Positions 22,875-32,816 of a stretch of 64,000 bases of DNA are shown here, in pieces. The stretch is taken from assembly GCA_024195585.1 (NCBI GenBank), contig SWBL01000085.1:62001-126000 (forward strand). The letters are read 5' to 3'. Position 1 is the first letter of the stretch, and each line of letters opens with the position of its first letter. Source of the DNA: Aureobasidium sp. EXF-3400 (taxonomy: Eukaryota; Ascomycota; Dothideomycetes; Dothideales; Saccotheciaceae). The translations under genes and the position numbers were made by a program. Below the pieces are notes generated by a model. The model had not been told where the DNA came from. It saw only the letters and a program-made list of their open reading frames with translations, and ran no database searches.

Positions 22875-24044
22875 TCAATCGTCTTCTCCAGACTCGATAT
22901 CCATAAACTCGTCATCTCCAGAATCGGTGTCACTCACTTGCGCCCAAATTTCGCCTTCCGAGGAGTCGTCACCTTCTTCTTCGATGGTGACTCGTCTGAT
23001 GAGACGACGAACGTCCTCGGTCGGGGCGTCAAGAGGCATATCAACGTTTCGCAACCAACTGATAGGAATAGCTGGTCTCGGATCATCCAGCTGCGAATAT
23101 CCGATGGCATCCAAGTTAGGAAACTTTCTGCTTCCAGCTACGTTAACACTAGAGGCGGCCTTTTCTTCGTCGACGGGTGAGTTGGCGGATCTCCAGGTGA
23201 CAGTAGAGACGTAGTAGTCAAGTTTGTTTGGACTAGTCTCATCGCGGAGCCATCGGTGATGACCCCAAGTTGCACTTCCACTCCACCTCATGATCTCAGG
23301 TCTGCAATCTCCGGCTGACAGTTCAGTGTCATCCTTACGGCGGAAGACCCAACCCTCCATAGCCTGCTTGACTACATCATCGATCTGGTCTTTTTTGCGC
23401 TCAAGACTCTCGAACGCCACGCGGAGTTCTGTTAGGCTGTTGGGAAACCTGCAGAAGTCGACCCAGGTGGCATCGAGGTGGAGATTGTTGTCGCTCTCCC
23501 AATACCACCAGTCCGTATGTCTGATGGTAATCGTAATGACCTTGGGGTAGAAAAAGTCAAGGTTGAGAATGCCCTGGAGTGTCTGTCCATTCTCCAACAT
23601 GTACAGCTGGGGAAAGACACGCACATGCTGTATGATTGGCATAGTCTGTGTCTTCGAGATTGCGAGCAGAGTCTTCTGCATAGCACTCGGAGTGGTTGTG
23701 CGTGGTGGCCTTCGGTCGGAGGAGGTCAGGTAGAAGATCTGCTCAGCATTGGTCCATGGTAGAAACCAAGCTTCCTGATAGATACGCTTGCATGTTCGCA
23801 ACAACATCGTTTCGGTCTTTCTGGGTGCCAGATATTCCGGTCGCTTGTAGCATGTCGCGTCATCGTATAACTGAGTCTCGTCTTGGTATTCGGCAAGAGC
23901 GTAATTCCAGATGTGGTTTCGAATCTCACCAGGCAGGATTGAGAAGAGAGCAGATTGGGATTGCTCATGTGCCGAGTCGGTCGTGATTGAGATATTGCTT
24001 TCAGGGTTTGCCATTGTGAACCACTTGAACATAGCTCTGAGCAT
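22875..24044 (-). CDS. 2EXR/F-box-like domain protein, 389 aa
   Basis: A single-exon protein. After about 30 variable residues comes ALFSILPGEIRNHIWNYAL, then ETMLLRTCKRIYQEAWFLPWTNAEQIFYL. The pattern LPxEIRxxIWxYAL followed by LLRTCKxIYxEA is the hallmark of the large fungal 2EXR / F-box-like family with unknown molecular targets. Some related proteins act as substrate receptors in ubiquitin ligation, but that is not shown here. The middle portion (VRVFPQLYMLENG, FYPKVITITIRHTDWWYWE) matches the beta-rich body of such proteins. The C-terminus is acidic (SDTDSGDDEFMDIESGEDD). In-frame ATGs at 24032 and 24014 are alternative starts. A TATAAAG-like element lies about 32-38 bp upstream of the first ATG. 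Confidence 0.8.
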   Translation of the reverse strand: MLRAMFKWFTMANPESNISITTDSAHEQSQSALFSILPGEIRNHIWNYALAEYQDETQLYDDATCYKRPEYLAPRKTETMLLRTCKRIYQEAWFLPWTNAEQIFYLTSSDRRPPRTTTPSAMQKTLLAISKTQTMPIIQHVRVFPQLYMLENGQTLQGILNLDFFYPKVITITIRHTDWWYWESDNNLHLDATWVDFCRFPNSLTELRVAFESLERKKDQIDDVVKQAMEGWVFRRKDDTELSAGDCRPEIMRWSGSATWGHHRWLRDETSPNKLDYYVSTVTWRSANSPVDEEKAASSVNVAGSRKFPNLDAIGYSQLDDPRPAIPISWLRNVDMPLDAPTEDVRRLIRRVTIEEEGDDSSEGEIWAQVSDTDSGDDEFMDIESGEDD

Positions 24045-24830
24045 GGTTGTTGATCGAGGTGATGTCTGGTTCTTATCTTTATAGCTGCTTGACGCGAGCT
24101 GTGGGTAGCTGCGCTGCTGCCTGTTTGACGAGTCGCGACATGCGGGAGCCTCAGCCAGACATCATTAACGAATATATGAGTCTCACGCGAGTTCTACTGC
24201 GAGGTAGCAGTTTCTGATTCAGGGTCGAAACGTGTTTCGAAGTTGGTAAAGTCGAGTGTTCAAGGGAAGGACAAAGGAGGTTGGCAACAGAGCGGGGCTG
24301 GCGAGCTTCGAATCACAAGAGTCGACTGTCGGGCTAGGAAGTTCGACTAACACAACATCCAATTACACACTGTAGCAAGTTATCTGATAGGACAGTGTCT
24401 ATCGTCTCGTCATTTCTGACTTTCATCGATCTTGTCTTGTTTTCAAACGTCAATTCTTCCAGCGAGAAGATGCGCGGTGTGCCCGACATCCGACGTTGTT
24501 GGCTGAGGCGAGGACTGATGAAATTGATAAATCTCACATCAGGCCCGCAGATGACTGCACAGAGTAAAGGTAATGATCTATAAACCATAATAGAGGTTGG
24601 CTTATCATGTGAGACGAAAACATCATCCATTGAGAGAGAGACTGGACAAAAGGAGCATATATATGTTCCAGAATGCTTGTTTGGGGGATGACCCTGTGCT
24701 GAGGCTGCCAAGTCCGAGATGCGGGAGTCAATGTGAGGCTCTCGGAAGTGTCGAGAAAGATTGTCGCCGACTCGCCGCCCTTGTCACGACCATCTTCCCT
24801 ACCATTCACCGAACACAATACACACTAATA
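24045..24830. other. Divergent intergenic region before PAM16
   Basis: Contains upstream sequences of the 2EXR gene and of PAM16. Open frames here are short, overlapping and unlike known proteins. No RNA gene seen. Confidence 0.4.
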
Positions 24831-25291
24831 ATGGTATGTATTCCTATTGCGCATATGTACAACAGCCGCTAACATCACCATCTTCACAGGCGCACCGTAT
24901 AGTAACCCAAGTCTTCATAACCGGCGCCCGCGTCTTCGGCCGCGCCGTCTCGGAAGCATACCGCCACGCCTCTGCCTCACAAAAATACCAAGCCGCAACC
25001 GGAATCAAGGGATCCACCGGTGGAGCCGGCCTGACACTGGACGAAGCCTGCAAGATCCTCAATGTCGGCCCTCCCAAGGGCGGCAAGGCCAACATGGAAC
25101 AAGTGACGGAGCGCTTCAAGAAACTCTTTGACCAAAACGATCCCAAAAAGGGAGGCAGTTTCTACCTGCAGAGCAAAGTGTTGCGAGCAAGAGAAAGAAT
25201 TGAGATGGAAGTGCGCGAGGCGGCGAGGGCGGCAGAGAGGGAAGCAGAGTTGTCGGAAGGATGGAAGCCAAAGGTTTACAAAGGCCGGTGA
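24831..25291 (+). CDS. Pam16/Tim16, mitochondrial presequence translocase motor subunit
   Basis: The first exon is only the start codon (24831-24833). A 56-nt intron (GTATGT..CACAG) separates it from exon 24890-25291, giving 134 residues starting MAHRIVTQVFITGARVFGRA. Pam16 is a J-like protein on the matrix side of the inner membrane. It pairs with Pam14/Pam18 and restrains Hsp70 stimulation during import. Seen here: hydrophobic N-terminal helix, the linker STGGAGLTLDEACKILNV, and the degenerate J domain without an HPD motif, with DPKKGGSFYLQSKVLRARE in place of it, exactly as in the family. The C-terminus is a charged helix ending KPKVYKGR. The intron directly after the ATG means the real start cannot be found from a continuous frame. 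Confidence 0.95.
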
Positions 25292-27556
25292 TCGTTGAGT
25301 TGGACCTTTTGCTGAAACCATGGCAGCAATGAGTGTGGTCTTCTACACCTCTCCGACACACATACGCTGCGCCCTCCGCCGCCTACTACAACAGCCTTGC
25401 GCCAGGCTTCACCATCTCCGCCCTGCATCTCTCACACTTCGATCCTCCTCGAGGCCACTGTATTATTTCGGCATATCTTCAAAGCAGCGCGGCGTTTATC
25501 TGTTATCCTTCTTCCTTCCACCTCGACATCTTGTACAATTCTCGAAATTTTGCGCTTCTATGCGCAGCGCACCCTTGGGCGCCCACCCTTTCTCTCTCCC
25601 CTCTGCGGTATATGGAAACACGGCGTTGGGAAAACAAAACGAAGCAGCATTGGAAGACGAAGAAGCTCATGTACATTATTACGAAAGCACACACTCTGCT
25701 GGATAGCCGGATGTGGAGCAAAAGATTTCTATTCTCTTCATATCTCAGCACGTAATAATTGTAGCTTATCGTGACATTCGTGATGCCTATGGAACATTGG
25801 TAGAGCTGTATCTGGACTCAGACGTCGATCGTGTCTTACCTCCATATTGCTTGTGCTATTGACGTGAAGCCAGTAATTCTGATGGTCGTCCTTTGATAGG
25901 CCATATGAATAGACGGTGGTTGTAGAATCAGTTCGTCAACTTGTCCTTAATACTCGTGCAGGCCCGAATGCCCTGAGATGACGGGTTTCATCATGCTCAA
26001 GTATGGCGAGGCATATATTTGTGCAGAGTGTCGAACGTGATAGGATGTTATGCAACACCGTCCTGTTTCCTTATCAGATGATGCTAGATGATACCATCCG
26101 TCGAGTTATGTGGACCATTGTAGATCGTGTTACGAAGACGTGGACAGAACAGTGTACGATAGATATGGTCCCGTTAATCTCAGATGATAACATGTGATGT
26201 GCTCTGTCAATCTTTTGACGCGAGAAGGCGCTTCGTACGTAGTCGTAGTCAAACAGTTTAACCGACTTTGTTAGAAGAAAGCGAATGCCGGCAGTCCGAG
26301 AGGCCCAGATTTGACAAACGTGTCATGGCCAAAGTCAAAGTGTCTGGCAAATAAAGCCGACGTTGGACCTGAAGACTCGGATAGGAACCGACGTCTCCAT
26401 ACCATGGTCACGAGACTGTCAGGCCAGAAGTTGCAAAAGAAAACGTTTTCCTGCATGGACCCACGGGTTGCGGGCATGGAGATGCGAAACGCCTTGACAG
26501 CTTAATAGCAAACTGATATTGAGAATGTGAATGTGAATGTGAATGAGAGACAGACCAGCAGATACGTACTCGGGCGGGCTGTCCGGTGCATGGCGATGCA
26601 TCGCCAGATATCGAGGCATGTATCTATCAAAGTGGGGCGGTGATGAATTGTTTATCCAGCAGATTCAATTTTTATCTGGGGAACAGGATGGAAAAGAAAA
26701 ACTGGTTCAGGGACGATGACCGCACAGGCTGCAAAGTGATGCTGAGGGGCGCTTGACGAATGACAGCATGGGCATTAAGGTATGCGCTAACGGCGGTAGT
26801 CGGCGATTGGTCAAGTACAGCAAGGCCCGTTTGGGCGGAGGGCTCCGAATAGCGACGACTGGGAGAGGATGACTCTTTGCTCAAGGCAGCAATGAGCATG
26901 AGAACAAGATGGTGTAGGAGACGGACGAATAGACTAAAGGCATATGAAGGACACGGGACAGTAAAAGTTTTTGTAGAGGATAGATTGAACTCGCGTGGAG
27001 GGAAAGAGTGTAAAGGTTTTGCGGGCGGTAGGGCTTTAGCGTCTGCGCCAAGCGGGATGGTTGGCTGCTTCCTACGACCGACGACTGACGACTAAACAAT
27101 CTTCTCTTCTTTTTCCGTCAACAACTGCTTTCATACAAGACGAAGACGTCGCCCATCACTACCACTCAATCCCAACCAACATCCATATATCACTCGTCTA
27201 CCACAATGTCGCCGGCTGCCGCTGCTCACTAAATCCACCGCTAGGGGGCGCCTGTTCGTTCGGCGCCCTCTAGTCACCGGTCCTTCTCAAGAGCTCTTAC
27301 CGAGATTTACATACAACAAGAAAAGACACCACCTACCACGAGTAGCCCAAGCATACGCTTGCCTCTACTACATCGACCCCCTACCAACAATTCACCCCGC
27401 GACATTTCTGAAAACAAAACGGCTACAAGATTAACAGCCGTTGAGACATACAACGACGAGTTCAAACCGAACGAGGCCACCCCACTTGTGTCCAGTTCGA
27501 ATCCATCATCATTACAACATACCCGATCCGATATTGATTCAACTCAACAATATACA
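25292..27556. other. 2.3 kb gene-poor region
   Basis: Downstream of PAM16 (25320-25755) all three plus-strand frames stay open for long stretches because of a pyrimidine-rich composition; none of the three translations resembles a protein family. From 25.8 to 27.0 kb only short frames occur. From about 27080 the sequence is pyrimidine- and CAA-rich, typical of the promoter and long 5' leader of the gene starting at 27557. I see no mobile element. Confidence 0.4.
26523..26546 (+). repeat. GAATGT hexamer tandem repeat
   Basis: About four consecutive copies of GAATGT (the last with one change). A minor microsatellite in the gene-poor gap. Confidence 0.7.
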
Positions 27557-29532
27557 ATGGCCACTTCAATCAACCTGAATACCATGCAGGCTTCACCCAT
27601 GCCTCCCCCAACGACTACCCACCATGAGGCTGCTAGTCAGGGTAGCCCTCGGAAAGCAACAAAAAGCTGTCTGAAAACTCAGACTTCAACAACAGAGGGA
27701 ATCGAAGAAGAGGCAGATGGCGACAAGAGCGGTCCCAAGGAAGACGCGGACACCTCCGCACCTGTCATGAACACACATGTGAACATGTCAGGTGCTCTTC
27801 AACGCAAAATGTCGGAGCTCCAAGCTAGTGGCTGGAGACCGCCGGAAGAGTCGTTCGATAGTGACGACGACTATGATGGTGTTGACATGATCAGCAACAG
27901 CGACGACGAAGAGAAGAGCATGAGAAAGGCCGAAGAGAAGCTGATGGCTCAGGACGAGGATGACGATGACGAGCACAATGCAGCTCTGGCACGAAGACTT
28001 AGTTTGTCCAGCCAGAACAGCAACCAGGCCGAACTGGCCTATCTCGAGTTCAACGATGATTACCTCTTGCGTGACGACCCCTTCTCGCAGCCTTGGCTCG
28101 ACGCCGACGAGATCATGGCGGCGCCTGAATTCTTCCGCGAGGCTTCCCCTCTTACAAGAACCGAGAGTGAACAGACTGTTCCTCCACAGCGTCGTGTACG
28201 CTTCGAGGAGAGAGCCGACATGTCTGACGAAACAGACTCGGACAACGACAGCGACTTCTTCCCCGATCTATTCATCCAACAAGACCACCTCGACCCCCGC
28301 TTCAGACGCTTGATAGAAAAGGATGATGACCATGAGTTGTACCAGGACGACAGTAGTAATGCCGGTTCTGAATGGGACTTTGAGGCCGACGAGATGAGAA
28401 TGCTACTCATGGAAGACGAAGAGGAGGAATCAGACTCATCAGCAGGCTCTAGTGGTTACGAAAGTATGTTCTGGCCACTGAAAAAAGACTTGAGCCCATC
28501 CAAGCTAACACTTAGTTTCTCGAAGCCGATGACGGTGACACAACTGACGAAGAGCCCATGCCTCCTCCACCCAAGAGAGCCTCTACCGCTTCTACAAGCC
28601 CGAGCAGTGCCCTCGCCACTCCCCGTCCTTCTACCGCAAGCTCCACTCGCATCAAACTGGCCCTTCGCAAGAATAAGAACAAGCGCACACCTACCCAGCC
28701 CAAGATGGGAACTTTCATCATAGACCCTCATCGCCCTGTTCTCACCATCGATGGTGTCGGTGTCGCCCAAAAGAGCACTCTGTGGCCTGCAAAGATCCAA
28801 TCTGCTGCCGACAAGCAGTTGTGGGATCGCATGCATATGCTGAGCAACAACAACAGCCGTGCTACTAGTCGTACCACAAGCCCTCGTCAATCTGTTCAAC
28901 TCACGCCCTCTGGCGAAAGCGACGCCATGAGCATTGGTGAAGAGAATGACTTCTTCGACTCATTCGGGGCTCTTCGTACCGATCAGGTCATTGGTCCTCC
29001 AGAAGCCTTCACTCCCTTTGTGGACGTTACCGCTTCTGGTGCCATCATCCACGACGATGATGCTGCCATACCTGGTGCTGAAGAACAAGATCCCATGTGC
29101 TTCTTGAACTTCGACGATGATGATGACGAGGATGAAGACATGCACGATGACTCTGATCACGCCGCCTCTCCCACCACTCAATCTTTCTCATCTCAAGTCA
29201 CCAACACTACATCGTCCCAAGCTGGTGGCTTCGACCTGCTAGCCCATCTGGACCGTCACGGCGTCGTCGGCTCCTTCCGCCGCAACCAACAGTTCGCCAA
29301 ACACGTAGGATCTCTGCCTTCGCATCCTGCTCTCAGAGCATCTCTGTCCGAAACGAATGCTATGCAAACCGGTCGTCGTGCTGCAGCCAATACACCCATC
29401 ACACCTCTCAGAAAGAAGAAGGCAAAGGGTGTTGGAGCTCGCAACTCTCCCATGACCACTACAAGTCCTCTGACCAAGAGTCCCCCTCTCAAGAAGAAGG
29501 GTCCTGTCAGAGGCGGTTTCAGCCGTCGCTGA
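27557..29532 (+). CDS. Acidic, low-complexity probable nuclear protein, 2 exons
   Basis: Exons 27557-28463 and 28526-29532 give 637 residues. The junction through GTATGT..CGAAG restores SSGYETDDGDTTDEEPMPPPPKR, an uninterrupted acidic motif. Other acceptors put a stop in frame. The start is the first ATG (MATSINLNTMQ). Seen: an N-terminal SPRKATKSCLKTQT segment, SELQASGWRPPEESFDSDDD, several Asp/Glu runs, and QRRVRFEERADMSDETDSD. After the junction come KRKNK-like basic residues, the conserved-looking PKMGTFIIDPHRPVLTIDGVG and a basic Ser/Pro-rich C-terminus (TPLRKKKAKGVGARNS). Alternating acidic and basic blocks with many phosphorylatable serines suggest a nuclear regulatory or chromatin-associated protein. 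The blocks resemble a fungal-specific conserved family, but I cannot name it. Confidence 0.75.
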
Positions 29533-30123
29533 ATACAATCCACGCAACATGATCAACACATGTCAGCATGACTTATGAAGCAAACGGCAGGTATTATACC
29601 ATGGAGTACTGGTGCCATTCTTGGCGCATCAAGCGCCTCAAAAGCAACAATTCAAAGCCCAAAAGCAACAAAACAATCGTCCTATATAATAGACTTCTAG
29701 CAGGCGTTTGCAAGCTTTGCGTGTTTCGAGTATGTTGTTCTGAGTTTCGTCTTCTCGCCTCATCTTTTCTATCGTTCCTGCCTGCCTTTTTTCGTTCTCT
29801 TTACTTGTTTTCGGCGCCGGGTTTGGCCTTTTCAACTCACAGATACCACAAACAGCAATATTGTTTTATGTCGATGCATTCAGTACTCGACCTGCTTTTT
29901 CTCTTATTTTGTTTTTACCAACCAATATGTATCATCTTGCTGCACCTTTCTCTCTTGGTTTTCCAGACGGATTTTTGCACACATGAGCTATTTTGTGTTT
30001 TTCTTTTCCAAAAAGATTCCTGCGTACGTAGATGGACTATCCCGTTCAAAATCGAAGAATTTCAAAAGAATGTCACAGAATTGATTGTGTTGTGATATAT
30101 TTTAATATACTGTGATCCATACC
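29533..30123. other. Convergent 3' intergenic region, T-rich
   Basis: T-rich sequence with long pyrimidine runs between the convergent ends of the acidic-protein gene and the GH5 gene. A 175-codon plus-strand frame here translates to Leu/Phe/Cys-rich low-complexity residues and is best read as UTR. Confidence 0.45.
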
Positions 30124-31359
30124 CTAACCAAGAGTCTTTTTGACAAAGCTCTTCGTGTAGTCAACCGCAGTTTGGTTGCGCCAGTTTGACCAGTTATGGT
30201 TCAAAAGGCCCCAGCTCTCATCCCTATCCTGACCACCCTCACGAATGTAATAGCTTCCAGATATCACCCACTGCATCCAACCGCCAGGACCACCGGGCAG
30301 AGTAGTCAAGTAATCCTTGATACACTGCGCATAAACACTCTGCACTCCAGTATTCTGGTCGAAACCAAACTCAGTCAACACCACAGGAGCCTTGTTGACA
30401 GCAGCAGCAGCACCCTCCATAGCATTGTAACCTTGGTTTCTCAAACTTCCTTTGATATCGTTGCAGTTGGTAGCGCTGTTTTGGTAGTTGTGCAATTCCC
30501 AGACAATCTTCTTTGCATATGGATGCTTGGAAATGGCGAAGGAAGTGCCATTGCCAATGTCCTGACCATTCACGATCGTAGCCAACTGTGTATCGTAATT
30601 CAACCCCGAGAAGAAAATCAGTGGCGAGGTGTTGGCTTTGTAAATCCCATCGGCGGCTGGAATCATGTTCGCATACCAACTGACCCAGTTGTCGCCTGTG
30701 CCGTCTGCAGTGGTGCGAAGTTCATTGCGTAGAGACATTGAAGTGAAAGCTGGCCAGGAGGCGGCGTGTGCTGCCATGTAAGATAACCCGCGCTTCCAGT
30801 TGGCAACGTTGAAGTAGGTATCGCCGAACCAGGCATTTCCGTCCGTGTGGCTGCAGCACCATGTTCCTTTCGAGACGTGGTTGTCGAGGTGAATATAGAT
30901 ATTCTGAGTATTTGCTTCTGCAGCAATAGCATCAAACACCTGCAGACGAGTGGTTTTCTCAGTAAAAGTAGGGTTGGCAGCCAGCACCTGTTCCAACACT
31001 TTTGTGCCATTTGTCTGTCCCAAAGCTTGAATGAAAGCAGTCTTGAGAGTGGAATCCACATTTCCATAGATATCGTCGATCATCTCAATGGCGTAGGTTA
31101 ATCTGATTACATTCATGCCGAGGCTTTTGATTTTGGACATGATGGTTTTGACGGATTGGTATTGGAGGCCTTCGGGGATCATGACGTCTGCTGCACCGGG
31201 CCAGTTTACACCGGCGTAGGTGACGGTTTGGCCGAGGCTGTTTTTGATGTCGCGGCCTGAGGTGGTGAAGGGGGCGTGGGGCCATGATGATGCTTGTGAG
31301 ATGGGGTTGGCTTGGGCGAGTGCACCCAAGATGGGAAGGAGGAGAAGAGGGATACGCAT
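30124..31359 (-). CDS. Secreted GH5 glycoside hydrolase (cellulase-like)
   Basis: A single-exon protein of 411 residues from the ATG at 31359 (MRIPLLLLPILGALAQANP), chosen because it opens a clean signal peptide cleaved near residue 17-18. An upstream in-frame ATG at 31437 would lie before the TATA box. The TIM-barrel landmarks of GH5 (clan GH-A) are visible: GMNVIRLTY near 81-89, IHLDNHVS near 157-163, acid/base E213 in MSLRNELR, a WELHNYQN strand at 287-294, nucleophile E330 in VVLTEFGFD, and GGWMQWVISGSYYIREGG. The LRNELR form replaces the usual NEP. GH5 covers endoglucanases, mannanases, exo-glucanases and more; substrate cannot be set from sequence. It is probably exported to attack plant or microbial wall glucans. 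Confidence 0.9.
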   Translation of the reverse strand: MRIPLLLLPILGALAQANPISQASSWPHAPFTTSGRDIKNSLGQTVTYAGVNWPGAADVMIPEGLQYQSVKTIMSKIKSLGMNVIRLTYAIEMIDDIYGNVDSTLKTAFIQALGQTNGTKVLEQVLAANPTFTEKTTRLQVFDAIAAEANTQNIYIHLDNHVSKGTWCCSHTDGNAWFGDTYFNVANWKRGLSYMAAHAASWPAFTSMSLRNELRTTADGTGDNWVSWYANMIPAADGIYKANTSPLIFFSGLNYDTQLATIVNGQDIGNGTSFAISKHPYAKKIVWELHNYQNSATNCNDIKGSLRNQGYNAMEGAAAAVNKAPVVLTEFGFDQNTGVQSVYAQCIKDYLTTLPGGPGGWMQWVISGSYYIREGGQDRDESWGLLNHNWSNWRNQTAVDYTKSFVKKTLG

Positions 31360-31419
31360 TGTGAAAGCAGTAGTGTAACACTGGTGAACGGAGAGGATAT
31401 GGTAGAGGAAAGAGATGCA

Positions 31420-31425
31420 TTTATA
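31420..31425 (-). promoter_or_regulatory. TATA box of the GH5 gene
   Basis: TATAAA on the minus strand, 61-66 bp upstream of the ATG at 31359. Confidence 0.5.
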
Positions 31426-31947
31426 CATCAATAGCAAGTGTTAGGAAGACCTACCCGTTACTTCATCATACCTACTCTCTTCGTACGTAGTATGCACCTC
31501 GCATGCTCTCGACGATCTTTCTCGTTAATACATCCAGGCGAAAAGAATGTAAACGAGCAGTCGCCTTCTGTAAGTGGATGGCAGTAGAAAGTTACCCCTC
31601 TTGATGGACATATACTCCGGCGTGAATTCTCCCGTATGGATGGAAGTAAGGCAGCTGTTGGTTTCGGATAAATGCGTGAAGTCTAGAGTATGCGTTGTAG
31701 GATGCTAATGTGAGATCGTCGTCGCTGCATACGAAGAGAATGTAACCTCGTGAAAGGCGGGGAGAAGGAGGGCGCGAGCCTTGAGGTCAGGCTGGCTGTC
31801 TCGGCTCTCATAGAGTACTTACATACAACCGAGTCGAGTCAAAAGACAGACCTGCATGTTTTGCAGCCCTCGGTCAAACAAACGACCGATAGATAGTCTT
31901 CTGACCATACCGGCATTGTCGCTTGCGACAATGCGAAACAAGCCCGC

Positions 31948-32005
31948 CAGAAAGCCCAGCTTTCACATCTTCCGTGGCGCAATTGGCTAGTGCGTTCGAC
32001 TGTTA
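31948..32005 (+). repeat. Inverted copy of tRNA-Asn 5' half plus flank
   Basis: This 58-nt segment matches the reverse complement of 32172-32229 at 57 of 58 positions (single T/C difference at 31991). It holds 20 nt of upstream flank and the first 38 nt of the tRNA-Asn gene, and stops exactly after the anticodon-plus-one base where the tRNA intron begins. No 3' half follows on this strand, so it cannot make a tRNA. It retains an A-box (TGGCGCAATTGG). The region 31426-31947 upstream has no supported gene. Confidence 0.85.
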
Positions 32006-32113
32006 TGAGTCTGCGTGCAGTGGAGGGGAAGAAGAGGATCGTGTATATGATTAACAAAAAGTCGATACCATTTGCTGTGGTAGACCGTAAGAAGGAAAAA
32101 GGACAAAAAGAAG

Positions 32114-32209
32114 CTCTCCCGGACAGGCTTGAACTGTCAACCTCTCGATAGCTGAGATGCCGAAGCAAATCTAACAGTCGAACGCGCTAGCCAATTGCGC
32201 CACGGAAGA
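32114..32209 (-). tRNA. tRNA-Asn(GTT) with a 22-nt intron
   Basis: Reading the minus strand from 32209: acceptor TCTTCCG pairs with CGGGAGA (one G-T), discriminator G; D-arm GCGC..GCGC; anticodon stem TTCGA with TCGAG; loop C-T-GTT-A-A after splicing; variable AGGTT; T-stem GACAG/CTGTC around TTCAAGC. The anticodon is GTT (Asn). A 22-nt intron lies one base 3' of the anticodon, the canonical site for tRNA splicing endonuclease. The D-arm and anticodon 5' half closely resemble eukaryotic tRNA-Asn (GTGGCGCAATTGGCTAGCGC). Confidence 0.9.
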
Positions 32210-32229
32210 TGTGAAAGCTGGGCTTTCTG
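32172..32229 (-). repeat. Right arm of the tRNA-half inverted repeat
   Basis: Partner of 31948-32005; covers 20 nt of 5' flank and the 5' exon of the functional tRNA-Asn gene. The arms are 166 nt apart and in head-to-head-like inverted orientation. The gap from here to 32816 shows no further gene. Confidence 0.85.
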
Positions 32230-32816
32230 TGGCTGTTGGATGACAGGTCGCAAGACTTTAGCCAATATATTTCTTGTGATTTACGGCTGAACGTCGGTTG
32301 GAGCATCACCACTCTGCTGAACACCACAAGCCATGCTCGAGAGAGGCTTCCTCTAGTTCTTCTGTCAACGTAACTCGGTTTCCAGGGGACAACACCCGAC
32401 GATCATGGAGAGAAACAGACATACAAATTGCTGCAAGGGTACAGGAAGGTCATCTATCGCTTTGACGAAAACGCACATGTATAGGGATGGCACAGCACCG
32501 AAAATATTGACCGAATCCGTATCGTTTCTATTGAGCTGACCAAGGTTGATCTGCCTCTAATCTCTTTGCTCGATAGACTTCAAAATACATACTTTGAGAG
32601 AAGAGAAAGACAATCCTGTTAATCTCGCCGGTCATACATGGTCGCCGTTATTCATGATCCCGCCATCGGCTCCCAACCAGGTCTCTCCATATCGCTCGTC
32701 CCGCATCCAGACTCTGATCTCCTTCAACCTTCGTTCTCATTTGGATCTCTGCTGTAAGATTTATCCTCAGTAGTGCTGGTTACCTCGGATCCTGAGCTTT
32801 TGGGAGTTGCGTCGTT

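Noticed and set aside
17336..24044. A secondary-metabolite gene cluster around the CAZymes
   Set aside because: No polyketide synthase, NRPS, terpene cyclase or pathway regulator is present; genes are secreted hydrolases and unrelated neighbours.
29568..30095. 175-codon plus-strand frame downstream of the acidic protein gene
   Set aside because: T-rich 3' UTR; translation is low-complexity Leu/Phe/Cys.
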